DNA of 15,301 nt from Flavobacterium sp. (GTDB taxonomy: Bacteria > Bacteroidota > Bacteroidia > Flavobacteriales > Flavobacteriaceae). Made by a program: the position numbers and the translations under genes. The DNA lies in contig JASLHL010000076.1 of NCBI GenBank assembly GCA_030152225.1, positions 1 through 15,301 of the forward strand. Direction: 5' to 3'. A model generated the notes under the pieces. The model saw nothing but the letters and a program-made list of their open reading frames with translations, searched no databases and was not told the DNA's origin. Shown one piece after another: positions 1-6,116 of this stretch (within the stretch, counting starts at the first letter, position 1; every line of letters starts with the position of its first letter).

Positions 1-187
1 GTAAAAGAAAAGGTTGTTGTAAAGACATAATTACTATTTCAGTTTGGTATGTAATTATTCAGATTTAAATAATAATCTTGAGGTTGTGTTTAAAGGATAC
101 ATATAAATACAGATTGCACTCATAGCTTTAGCTAAATTGAACGAAGTTAACCCCGATCGCGCGGATTTGTAATCCGTGCGCTAAATT
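1..187 (+). repeat. Island repeat, copy 1 (187-bp unit)
   Basis: The block starting GTAAAAGAAAAGGTTGTTG at position 1 recurs almost unchanged at 188 and at 2285, giving a tandem period of 187 bp. It has no plausible coding frame. Its right end (about 158-183) carries an imperfect palindrome around GGATTTGTAATCC, with arms GCGCGGATT and AATCCGTGCGC. The left boundary cannot be set because the window opens inside the repeat. I infer a dispersed, REP-like non-coding element that supplies homology for recombination; the family is not identified. Confidence 0.85.
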
Positions 188-403
188 GTAAAAGAAAAGG
201 TTGTTGTAAAGACATAATTACTATTTCAGTTTGGTATGTAATTATTCAGATTTAAATAATAATCTTGAAGCTGTATTTAAAGGATAGATATAGATACAGA
301 TTGCCTCATAGCTTTAGCTAAATTGAACGAAGTTAAACCTGATTGTGTGGACTTGTAGCCTGTGTGTATAAATAAAGGCACGGATTGCAAATCCGCGCCA
401 TCG
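188..403 (+). repeat. Island repeat, copy 2, with terminal palindrome
   Basis: This is the second tandem unit, nearly identical to copy 1 over its first ~150 bases. Its palindrome region (about 335-367) is a diverged version of the copy 1 palindrome: over about 30 bases nearly all differences are transitions. It is followed by a second palindrome at 377-400 (GGCACGGATT, GCA, AATCCGCGCC). The shared sequence ends at 403, exactly where coding sequence of a truncated immunity gene begins, so the repeat end is a rearrangement junction. Confidence 0.85.
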
Positions 404-417
404 GAGTAGATATCACA

Positions 418-654
418 ATGGAATCTAAGATTCTAAGAGAAAAAATGTACGAATTATCTTCCGAACAAGGTGCATGGTTTTCAGCTTGTTTTGTAGTAAC
501 TAATGAAGGAGATTTTAATACTCATTTTGACTATGATGGAAAACCAAAATTTACATATGAACCAAGTAAGGAAAAATATGTTGATGATGTAAAAAAATTT
601 CCTAGACAAGAATCTTTAATGCCTAATTGGTTGAAAGAGATTAGTAGTGAATAA
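418..654 (+). pseudogene. 5'-truncated YezG/DUF600-like immunity protein remnant
   Basis: About 78 residues can be read from the ATG at 418; the frame is also open from a TTG at 385, but those codons are repeat sequence. The segment WFSACFVVTNEGDFNTHFDY, followed by an EPSKEKYVDDVKKFPR stretch and a C-terminal MPNWLKEI, resembles the C-terminal half of YezG-like (DUF600) antitoxins, which neutralise polymorphic toxins in the cytoplasm. Family members are usually about 130-160 residues, so the N-terminal half is missing, replaced by repeat copy 2 ending at 403. No ribosome-binding site or promoter is evident. I treat it as a gene remnant; translation of a short product cannot be excluded. The family call is from recalled resemblance only. 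Confidence 0.5.
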
Positions 655-698
655 CATTTTTAGTATATTGAATAAACTTAGAAAGAAAGAGGATGTAA

Positions 699-872
699 TT
701 AAATGTTTCGTATATTTTGATTTTAAAAATAAGAAAGTCTAATGCATTACATTCTTATTTGCATAAACGTCCTATAAATGAAGTAGATCACGGTGATTTA
801 TGGCAAGCTGATAGGGAAGCATATTGGATGCAGGGAGCAGAAGAAGTAAAAGTAAGAATGAATTGTGGTTGA
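699..872 (+). pseudogene. Orphan C-terminal tip of a polymorphic toxin (remnant)
   Basis: An open frame without a start codon begins after an in-frame TAA at 696 and ends at TGA 870-872. From about 738 it reads like real protein, with HKRPINEVDHGDLWQADR and then EAYWMQGAEEVKVRMN. It is rich in charged and aromatic residues and ends 12 bases before the SUKH-like gene. In Rhs/CDI-type loci a toxin's C-terminal tip directly precedes its immunity gene, so I infer the last ~45 codons of a displaced toxin domain. No catalytic family is recognised. Chance openness is possible because the frame is short. Confidence 0.45.
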
Positions 873-884
873 AAATTTAAAAAT

Positions 885-1325
885 ATGTTGTCAGAAAAAA
901 TAAAAGAGTTATTTAGACAAAAAGGATATATTTCTTTAACAGAGGAAGAAAAGCAGGACTATATAAATGCTTTAATTGATTTAGATATTCCCTTAGAAAG
1001 TACTTTTGCCGATTTCAATTTAGCAACTTATGGACCTACATTTAGTGGGCGTGGTAATGAATTATACAATGTTTGTTGGTTTAAAATATATTCCGATGAT
1101 TTGGATTATAGTATAGAATCAGCCCATAAAGTTCTAAAATTACCCGAAGAGTATATTCCGTTGGATAGCTTTGAAGCAGAGGGAGGGTTTTTCTATAATC
1201 GTAAAACAGGAGAAGTCTTAGAACTTGAACTTGGTCAAAAACTGATTGACTTTCAAAACGGAAAATTACAACCACAATGGGAAGATTTTAATTCCTTTTT
1301 AGAATGGTATTTTGAAATTACATAA
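885..1325 (+). CDS. SUKH-like (SMI1/KNR4 superfamily) immunity protein
   Basis: This 146-residue, acidic, soluble protein has no signal peptide or membrane segment. The C-terminal half has the SUKH look: a helix ending VLKLPEEYIPLDSF, then GGFFYNRKTGEVLEL (beta hairpin) and a closing FNSFLEWYFEIT helix. SUKH proteins are cytoplasmic immunity factors against many nuclease and deaminase toxins in polymorphic-toxin loci. The ATG at 885 lies 12 bases after the stop of the toxin-tip remnant, the spacing expected for a toxin-immunity pair, and a hairpin terminator follows at 1332. No promoter is visible, so it may be read from upstream or be silent. Superfamily membership is from sequence character, not a search; the target toxin is unknown. 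Confidence 0.65.
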   Translation: MLSEKIKELFRQKGYISLTEEEKQDYINALIDLDIPLESTFADFNLATYGPTFSGRGNELYNVCWFKIYSDDLDYSIESAHKVLKLPEEYIPLDSFEAEGGFFYNRKTGEVLELELGQKLIDFQNGKLQPQWEDFNSFLEWYFEIT

Positions 1326-1331
1326 AATTAA

Positions 1332-1358
1332 GCTGCTTCGCTTGAAGCGGTTTTTTTA
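1332..1358 (+). terminator. Rho-independent terminator after the SUKH-like gene
   Basis: CTGCTTC pairs with GAAGCGG (one G-T pair) across a short loop and is followed by seven T residues. It lies 7 bases after the stop codon of the upstream gene. Confidence 0.75.
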
Positions 1359-1451
1359 TTGTTTTTTGGTTTTCTTTGTATCTATTTAGCCTTGCTTGAG
1401 ATCTGTAATTCCTTTATTGGAAATTGGAAATGGGAGATGGGAAATGGGTGA

Positions 1452-1526
1452 AACGAAGGAACAGATGTAACTCCTCATAAAGGAATTATTTTAATAGAGA
1501 AGTGGTTAAAAGAACAAGGTAATTAG
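1452..1526 (+). pseudogene. Second orphan toxin-tip remnant (very short)
   Basis: A start-less frame opens after TGA at 1449-1451 and ends at TAG 1524-1526. It contains GTDVTPHKG and then LIEKWLKEQGN, an amphipathic protein-like ending. It stops 10 bases before the ATG of the next small gene, repeating the arrangement at 699-885. I infer the last ~24 codons of a displaced toxin. The preceding bases (about 1420-1450) are a purine-rich GGAAATGGGA-type repeat, consistent with a scarred junction. With only 25 codons, chance is a serious alternative. Confidence 0.3.
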
Positions 1527-1536
1527 ATTATAAATA

Positions 1537-1962
1537 ATGATGGACAAAAAAGAACAAATCAAAAGAATAGCTAGTGTAATTAGACCTATTCTTGAAAAAA
1601 GAAACGATTTTGAAAATATGGATGAATTACTGGATGAAAGAGATCATGAATCATTTTCAGCTAGGTGGTTAAGTGAATTTAATAAGGTAGAAAAAATAAA
1701 ACGACAAGGAGAAAACGTTTTATTAATAGATACACTGAGGGAAGAAATATTTAAAAGCGTATTTAATAAATCAAATAATTCAGATGTAGCATCCTATATT
1801 TCTGACGATTTAGCGTTGCTCATGGACGCGGTTAATTCTAATTATGAGAGTGCTTGGTTAAGTGCATTATTAAATCTATATAGTGAAGGAGAAATACCTA
1901 AAGGAAAAATAGAAGAGAAAAAGACTTCACTTCTATCATTAATAGAAAAATTAAAGGAATAA
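1537..1962 (+). CDS. Hypothetical small protein, candidate orphan immunity protein
   Basis: This 141-residue (140 if the second ATG is used) charged, mostly helical protein has no signal peptide, cysteine motif or membrane segment. It has an N-terminal KKEQIKRIASVIRPILEKRN helix, a mid-region with LMDAVNSNYESAWLSALLNL, and a lysine/glutamate-rich C-terminal helix. I do not recognise the family. The immunity role is inferred from context only: small size, position between a SUKH-like gene and a remnant, and a short open tail ending 10 bases upstream. A terminator-like hairpin follows about 120 bases downstream. It could instead be an unrelated hypothetical gene. Confidence 0.6.
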   Translation: MMDKKEQIKRIASVIRPILEKRNDFENMDELLDERDHESFSARWLSEFNKVEKIKRQGENVLLIDTLREEIFKSVFNKSNNSDVASYISDDLALLMDAVNSNYESAWLSALLNLYSEGEIPKGKIEEKKTSLLSLIEKLKE

Positions 1963-2082
1963 ATGTTTGTGCTGTATAAAGTTGTTCAATTTTTTTAGAA
2001 TAGATTGAGTATTACTTACAAAATGATTACAGTTTTTATTTTAATAGAAGAATTACTCTTTTGGATCATTTAATTATAACCG

Positions 2083-2107
2083 AAGAGAGTTACTACTCTT
2101 TTTTTGT
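2083..2107 (+). terminator. Probable rho-independent terminator
   Basis: AGAGT, loop TACT, ACTCT forms a short stem followed by a run of T residues to 2105. It probably ends transcripts from the 1537 gene; the stem is only five strong pairs. Confidence 0.5.
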
Positions 2108-2120
2108 TCTATTAAAATAC

Positions 2121-2248
2121 TTAAAAAATAGGATTGAATTTGTCATTAAAATACTGGGTAATCTCAGCGTTATACTGCTGTAGATGTTGTTTTATGATAT
2201 TGTCTAAATAAGAGTAAAGCGTAGTTTTTTCTTCTTTAGCTAGTAGGG
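2121..2248 (-). pseudogene. Minus-strand gene stump truncated by island repeat
   Basis: On the minus strand an open frame runs out of repeat copy 3 at 2248 and ends at 2121. The non-repeat part (~40 residues) looks like a real protein C-terminus: LLAKEEKTTLYSYLDNIIK followed by QHLQQYNAEITQYFNDKF. The roughly 20 codons upstream are translated repeat DNA, so the original 5' part is gone. Family not recognised. It is the only opposite-strand coding trace in the island, implying that the repeat joined unrelated segments. Confidence 0.4.
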
Positions 2249-2501
2249 CCCGATCGCGCTGATTTGTAATCCGTGTGCTAAATTGTAAAAGAAAAGGTTG
2301 TTGTAAATACATAATTACTATTTCAGTGTGGTATGTAATTATTCAGATTTAAATAATAATCTTGAGGTTGTGTTTAAAGGATAGATATAGATACAGATTG
2401 CATTCATAGCTTTAGCTAAATTGAACGAAGTTAAACCTGATTGTGTGGACTTGTAGCCTGTGTGTATAAATAAAGGCACGGATTGCAAATCCGCGCCATC
2501 G
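2249..2501 (+). repeat. Island repeat, copy 3 (palindrome, unit, terminal palindrome)
   Basis: This block matches 152-403 almost base for base, including the left palindrome (GCTGATTTGTAATCCGTGTGC here), the ~150-bp body from 2285 and the terminal palindrome at about 2475-2498. The two copies differ by a few substitutions and one indel. They are direct repeats that exactly bracket the immunity-remnant segment 404-2248. Minus-strand frames across it (for example 2339-2539) are artefacts. Confidence 0.88.
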
Positions 2502-2593
2502 AGGTTTATCTGAAATATAAATATGTCAGCATAAAACATCGGCTTAGTAAAATGTGGGGTTTCGGTTAGATTGAACGTTATTGTTTTCTAATC

Positions 2594-2655
2594 CGCCAAA
2601 AGCTGTCCATATTCGTGTTTTTTGTAAGTTTACAAATAATGGAACAGCTTTGGCG
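2594..2655 (+). other. Long imperfect hairpin, possible attC-like recombination site
   Basis: The left arm CGCCAAAAGCTGTCCAT (2594-2610) and right arm ATGGAACAGCTTTGGCG (2639-2655) are complementary except for one bulged base on each side; the loop is about 28 bases and AT-rich. There is no T-run after the stem, so it is not a simple terminator. Just outside, CTAA (2588-2591) can pair with TTAG (2664-2667), and GTTAGC at 2663 is similar to, but not a perfect match for, the integron core GTTRRRY. A small gene starts 44 bases later. Either a cassette recombination site or a structured remnant would fit. Confidence 0.4.
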
Positions 2656-2711
2656 AAGTCTAGTTAGCAGCAATCTTATTTCACCATTGCGAAATAAACA
2701 ACTGAAATAAT

Positions 2712-3053
2712 ATGTATAAGTATCATTTTCGCCCAGAATATGGATCAGAGAAACTTTTGATTGAAATTTTTAATAGTTTAGAAAAAGAAGAATTTCTTTC
2801 TGATTTTCTTGATGCAATTAAAATATTAAAGCCCAAAGTTGTAGACCTTGAGGATTTATGGATGAATGATGAAATTTTAATAAATGTAAATTCCGAAATG
2901 GGAGAATTCATTCTTTCAAAAGATACATGGGGTTTTGTTTTCCTAATGTCCGAAAATAACCAAGAATGTCTTTTTCGAATAAATTCAATTTTAGAAATCA
3001 CAGAAAATTTTGAAAAAGTAGAAGTCGATTTTGAAGATTATAAATTAAAATAG
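2712..3053 (+). CDS. Hypothetical small acidic protein, candidate immunity protein
   Basis: This 113-residue protein starts with MYKYHFRPEYGSEKLLIEIF and ends with FEKVEVDFEDYKLK. It is strongly acidic, has no signal peptide or membrane segment, and looks alpha/beta, with a central DEILINVNSEMGEFILSKD hairpin and an aromatic WGFVFLM strand. Family not recognised. The size, acidity and island context suggest an immunity protein, but that is inference. The gene begins just after the long hairpin at 2594-2655, which would suit a cassette with its own recombination site. No clear promoter; a terminator lies at 3280. Confidence 0.65.
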   Translation: MYKYHFRPEYGSEKLLIEIFNSLEKEEFLSDFLDAIKILKPKVVDLEDLWMNDEILINVNSEMGEFILSKDTWGFVFLMSENNQECLFRINSILEITENFEKVEVDFEDYKLK

Positions 3054-3279
3054 AGCCTGTTACTTAACACCTGATGAAATACACATTTTAGAGATAAACT
3101 AAGAACCTTTTTTTCCTCAAAATCAATTTATAAACAGTACATTTGATATAGAATCAAACGATTCAAATCATAGCATAAAACTTTCCGAATAAGGTGCTCA
3201 CCATAATTTAAAAAAGTGAACAACCCTATTTATAAAGCATACGAGATAAAAGAGGCTAACCCTCTTTCTCCGCAAAGAA

Positions 3280-3309
3280 AACCGATAATGAAAATTATCG
3301 GTTTTTTTT
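3280..3309 (+). terminator. Strong rho-independent terminator
   Basis: AACCGATAAT (3280-3289), loop GAAA, ATTATCGGTT (3294-3303) is a perfect 10-bp stem running into eight T residues. A second small hairpin (AAAGAGG/CCTCTTT) lies just upstream around 3249-3267. It marks the right edge of the toxin/immunity island. Confidence 0.85.
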
Positions 3310-3679
3310 ATTTTCTGGAAGTAGAGGATTGTTTTACTCTCAGTACAACTTTCATGAAAGAAGATACAGTGTTTAGCGAACTTCTGGTTCAGGCTAAATT
3401 CGCAAGTTCAGGTTTTTGTTTTGTGTAAAAGGATAAAAAGCTTCCTGTGCTAAAATAGGAGATAATAGGTAGATAGTAAATAGATAGTAAATAGAAACAT
3501 TGGTAAAAAGGCCTAAAACCCTTGTAAGTAGTAACTATCCCCTTACAAACCCTATACAAGCTCTTTTTTGTATGCGTTAAAATACTGAAAATAAACTAAT
3601 TGTGGTTTTTTTTAAAATTCGGTTAAGAATAGAAAAAAAACCTTTTTTTGACAATTAGTGGAAGAACACGGAAGGGGGG
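3310..3679. other. Gene-free AT-rich stretch
   Basis: No convincing gene is seen. The only frame across the start (GTG at 3216 to 3428) passes through the terminator stem and has no protein character. The stretch includes an imperfect tandem (AGATAGTAAATAGATAGTAAATAG, about 3471-3494) and homopolymer A and T runs. It behaves as a spacer between the island and the DUF6266 gene. Confidence 0.5.
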
Positions 3680-3711
3680 ATTGTCTATGTTTTTTTGCTT
3701 TTTTAGTTTTG
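3680..3711 (+). promoter_or_regulatory. Candidate Bacteroidota promoter for the DUF6266 gene
   Basis: TAGTTTTG at 3704-3711 matches the Bacteroidota -7 consensus TAnnTTTG exactly, with TTG of a -33 element at 3681-3683, 20 bases upstream. Transcription would start near 3718, leaving a leader of about 68 bases before the ATG at 3786. Confidence 0.55.
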
Positions 3712-3785
3712 TATGGAGAGCCATAGTAAAGCTAGCTACTAGGTGCGACTCTTAAAAAAATAATAATCATTTAAAAGGCAAAACT

Positions 3786-4415
3786 ATGGGAAAAATGAAA
3801 AATGGATTAACAGGTGGTTTTAGCGGTAAAGTAGGAACACTTGTGGGATCAAGCGTAAAGGGGCAAAATATCCTTCGAAATGCACCAAAAAAGAGTAGTA
3901 AAAATCCAACGGCTGGCCAGTTGAGTCATCGTCAAAAATTTACGTTAGTGTCTAGTTTTTTACGACCGCTCAACGGCTTAATTAAACGCCATTTTGGATC
4001 GGCTCAAAAATTAAAGTCTAAGGTGAATTTAGCTTTAGCGTATCACCTTAAAGAAGCCGTAAATCAAGTAGAAGATGGGTTTGTTGTTAACTTGAGTAAG
4101 GTTGTAATAAGCAAGGGGATTTTGCAGACTATCTTTGTGGATACGGTAGCTATTGTGAACAAGGAGCTTACGCTAACTTGGAGTGCAAATTTAGTTTTTG
4201 GTTCTGTAAATAAAACAGATGTACTTACTGTGGTCATCTATCAAAAGGCAACGGAATCCATGTTTATTTTGGAGCAGGTAGCAGAACGTGGTGCGGGTGA
4301 GTGTAAGGTTCAACTTCCTGCTAGTTTTGAAGATACGGGCTATGGAATTTGGATTTTCTTGACAGATGTTGGCCTGGTAGAATGTAGTACAAGTGTATTT
4401 TTAGGAGAATTTTAA
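3786..4415 (+). CDS. DUF6266 family protein
   Basis: This 209-residue protein opens with MGKMKNGLTGGFSGKVGTLV and continues GSSVKGQNILRNAPKK, the signature start of DUF6266 proteins of Bacteroidota, including the QLSHRQKFTLVSSFLRPL helix near residues 44-61. The remainder is predicted mostly beta, with a tandem of Ig-like strands (LTWSANLVFG, LTVVIYQKATESMF) ending VFLGEF. Length fits the family (about 200-220). Function is unknown; there is no signal peptide or membrane segment. The gene stands alone with a candidate promoter upstream and a strong terminator downstream, so it is probably monocistronic. Family assignment is confident from the N-terminal signature; no role is claimed. Confidence 0.85.
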   Translation: MGKMKNGLTGGFSGKVGTLVGSSVKGQNILRNAPKKSSKNPTAGQLSHRQKFTLVSSFLRPLNGLIKRHFGSAQKLKSKVNLALAYHLKEAVNQVEDGFVVNLSKVVISKGILQTIFVDTVAIVNKELTLTWSANLVFGSVNKTDVLTVVIYQKATESMFILEQVAERGAGECKVQLPASFEDTGYGIWIFLTDVGLVECSTSVFLGEF

Positions 4416-4422
4416 ATAAAAC

Positions 4423-4481
4423 AAAGCATCGCATCTATTTTTTACTGTGTATTGGATGAAATAGCATGCGATGCTTTTTTT
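4423..4481 (+). terminator. Strong terminator after the DUF6266 gene
   Basis: AAAGCATCGCAT (4423-4434) pairs perfectly with ATGCGATGCTTT (4466-4477), followed by more T residues. The loop is about 31 bases. The flanking A and T tracts could let it work on both strands. Confidence 0.8.
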
Positions 4482-4843
4482 AACGCTATAAAATCATAAA
4501 CCTACTTGTGTAGTTTTACCAATCGGTATAGGAACAGTTTTTACCGTAGTAAAGTATAGGGTAAATAAGTTGAAAAAGTTACCGCAAAGGCAACAGCACG
4601 TTGTGTTTTGAGGCACTCGAAATTAGAATCGCGCTTTCAAAACGAAGAAGGTGTTCACCTCAATCGAAGAAAGCGAATCCCTAGGTATAAACACAGGAAG
4701 TAAAAGAGACTACCTTCTTTGTATCTATTTCCTCCTGTAAGGAATCTACAATTCCTTTTTGGTTATGAGTGTTATGTTGTGGTGTAAAAAATAATCTTTA
4801 AAAAGAAAGCTTGTTTTGTATCGATTCCCCATGAAAAAAAGCA
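4482..4843. other. Gene-poor gap with hairpins and possible gene debris
   Basis: No intact gene. A hairpin GTTTTGA/TCAAAAC (4605-4611 with 4637-4643) and a small AGGTG/CACCT hairpin near 4649-4660 are visible. On the minus strand the bases from about 4683 down to 4623 read PRDSLSSIEVNTFFVLKARF then stop, which looks like the last strand of an outer-membrane beta-barrel. A different minus frame around 4780-4705 also looks protein-like (DSLQEEIDTKKVV), so one frameshift would join them. This may be a decayed gene, but both tracts are short. Confidence 0.3.
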
Positions 4844-5212
4844 TTAGTTCTTGGCGTGTAGATCTATTTTATCATTCCTCCAGTGTAAAACAGAAAAAAC
4901 CATTGCTCCAGCAAAGTAAAGCAAGCAATCGATCCAATCTCCGGTATATCTGGGATTGTGTTTTGGGAGGTACCATTCAAAGTAAAAGCAATAGAACAAC
5001 GTGATGACCAAAAGAAGAGGAAGGGGGAGTTGAAGCTGCGGATTGCGTTTTATTTTTCGTGCAAGGAATAAGCAAATCCCCAGTACGAGAGGCAGGGTGA
5101 GAAAATCGTTAACATAGTTATTGATCCAAGCGGGTAGGACATAATCCATTTGTTGAAGCAAGTAAATGGTTGTAGCCATACCTAAGGCAAGATAGAACAG
5201 TATTTTTCTCAT
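4844..5212 (-). CDS. Small flavobacterial membrane protein
   Basis: This 122-residue protein has four likely membrane helices: an N-terminal helix (about 4-20), LTLPLVLGICLFLA (about 39-52), LPLLLVITLFYCFYF (about 64-78) and CLLYFAGAMVFSVLHW (about 96-111). Conserved-looking polar motifs are NDFLTLPLVLG and FEWYLPKHNPRYTGDWIDC. This architecture is common in flavobacterial genomes; some relatives carry the name magnesium citrate secondary transporter, which I regard as unproven for a protein this small. Its start is 40 bases after the stop of the zinc-ribbon gene on the same strand, so co-transcription is likely. The location is the inner membrane by inference. Confidence 0.7.
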   Translation of the reverse strand: MRKILFYLALGMATTIYLLQQMDYVLPAWINNYVNDFLTLPLVLGICLFLARKIKRNPQLQLPLPLLLVITLFYCFYFEWYLPKHNPRYTGDWIDCLLYFAGAMVFSVLHWRNDKIDLHAKN

Positions 5213-5220
5213 AGACTTCG

Positions 5221-5248
5221 GTCAATCATAGTTAAACGGTTGATTGAC
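5221..5248 (-). other. Intergenic hairpin between the two minus-strand genes
   Basis: GTCAATCA (5221-5228) and TGATTGAC (5241-5248) form a perfect 8-bp inverted repeat in the 40-base space between the genes. No T-run follows on the minus strand, so it is more likely an mRNA stability or processing hairpin, or a protein-binding palindrome, than a terminator. Confidence 0.5.
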
Positions 5249-5252
5249 GATA

Positions 5253-5561
5253 TTAAGCAGCAATCATCCCAATAAGATAGGCAATTCCTGCTGCAATTCC
5301 CGCAATAATAAGCCAAATAGCATTGGCAATCATCATTAGTAAACGTACCAGTGGATTGGGGTGATTACGCAGTTTACGAACGATTTTTTCCGCCTTTGTT
5401 GGCGCTGTATTCAGCTCTTTCTGAATGCGTTCTTCCTGTACGCGTTGTTGTTCCAATTGACGTTTTAGCACTACATTAATAATTTCACCACAGTTGGTGC
5501 AATAATCTGTATTTAAATTCTCTGTTTTACAAGTACTACAAATGATATAATGTTTACTCAT
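5253..5561 (-). CDS. Zinc-ribbon protein with C-terminal membrane anchor
   Basis: This 102-residue product starts at the ATG at 5561; the frame extends upstream to 5612, but those 17 codons lack protein character and MSKHYIIC gives the normal zinc-ribbon start. Cysteines C8, C11, C21 and C24 form a CxxC-x9-CxxC zinc ribbon. A charged helix follows (VLKRQLEQQRVQEERIQKEL, probably coiled coil), then NPLVRLLMMIANAIWL and the glycine-rich hydrophobic IIAGIAAGIAYLIGMIAA as a membrane segment. The ribbon would face the cytoplasm. Function unknown. It is first in a two-gene minus-strand unit with the small membrane protein. Confidence 0.75.
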   Translation of the reverse strand: MSKHYIICSTCKTENLNTDYCTNCGEIINVVLKRQLEQQRVQEERIQKELNTAPTKAEKIVRKLRNHPNPLVRLLMMIANAIWLIIAGIAAGIAYLIGMIAA

Positions 5562-5612
5562 GATGGATGTACAAATGGCTGTTGGTGTTTTGTTGATGCA
5601 AAATGGGTTCAA

Positions 5613-6050
5613 ATAATGCGCAGAAAAAAGAACTATTTGGATCTATAATGGGTCTAAAATACGCCTTTTTTACGATACTGCCTTATTTGTGTACCAAGAG
5701 GCTGCAACGGCAGTTGATTTTAATCCTACCCAACCAAGTAAAGAATAGATGGTAAATCGCTTCATGGGCTATGGGCACTGCGCATATACTAGTACAAGCA
5801 ATTGTTACCCAATTCAATAGATCGGATGTACGGGATAAAAGACAAGCCTGGGAATCATAGTATAGGTGTTATTGCGACATAAGTCACTTGATTTGTGGAC
5901 AAAATAGGAATATACCGCGATTTACACCTGTTGTATGGGGTTTTTATTGATTAAAAATTAACAAAATAAAAATGATTTATATTTATTTAGACTAATTCTA
6001 TTATTTTAATCCCGTCATTCTAACGGTTAAGTGGAATATTGTACAAATGA
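5613..6050. other. Gene-free gap with possible decayed coding sequence
   Basis: No ORF of useful length is present. The part 5616-5860 is less AT-rich than true spacers and has two plus-strand frames with protein-like wording but no start or partner: one ending at TAG 5746-5748 (with ALFVYQEAATAVDF), the other from ATG 5771 to TAG 5858-5860 (with MGTAHILVQAIVTQFNRSD). These may be pieces of a dead gene, or chance. Further on, AGGTGT (about 5868) and ACACCT (about 5923) could close a long stem-loop. From about 5940 the sequence is AT-rich and promoter-like. Confidence 0.35.
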
Positions 6051-6056
6051 AAGGAG

Positions 6057-6091
6057 TTTGTTTTTAATTAGATTTAATATAAATAGTTTTG
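6057..6091 (+). promoter_or_regulatory. Candidate Bacteroidota promoter of the surface-protein operon
   Basis: TAGTTTTG at 6084-6091 matches the -7 consensus TAnnTTTG exactly. TTTG at 6057-6060 could be the -33 box, although the 23-base spacer is slightly longer than usual. A start near 6098 would give a leader of roughly 170 bases containing a short ORF and two hairpins. Confidence 0.5.
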
Positions 6092-6116
6092 TATCATAAT
6101 TAAAAACACCATTTAT

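Noticed and set aside
1..403. CRISPR-like array suggested by tandem repeats
   Set aside because: Units are 187 bp with a shared body and no short-repeat/unique-spacer pattern.
2339..2539. Minus-strand ORF over repeat copy 3
   Set aside because: It translates the non-coding repeat; the same sequence elsewhere (1-403) does not hold a conserved frame.
2723..3001. 92-codon minus-strand ORF
   Set aside because: Antisense shadow of the 2712-3053 gene, whose plus frame has the better composition.
3055..3102. Short frame (CYLTPDEIHILEIN) after the 2712 gene, considered as a further tip remnant
   Set aside because: Only about 17 codons, with no immunity-type gene directly after it, so chance is more likely.
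3216..3428. 70-codon plus-strand ORF with GTG start
   Set aside because: It runs straight through a perfect terminator stem and T-run (3280-3309), has a poor start and no protein character downstream.
4816..5004. Plus-strand ORF opposite the membrane-protein gene
   Set aside because: Antisense to a clear four-helix membrane protein; it lacks protein character.
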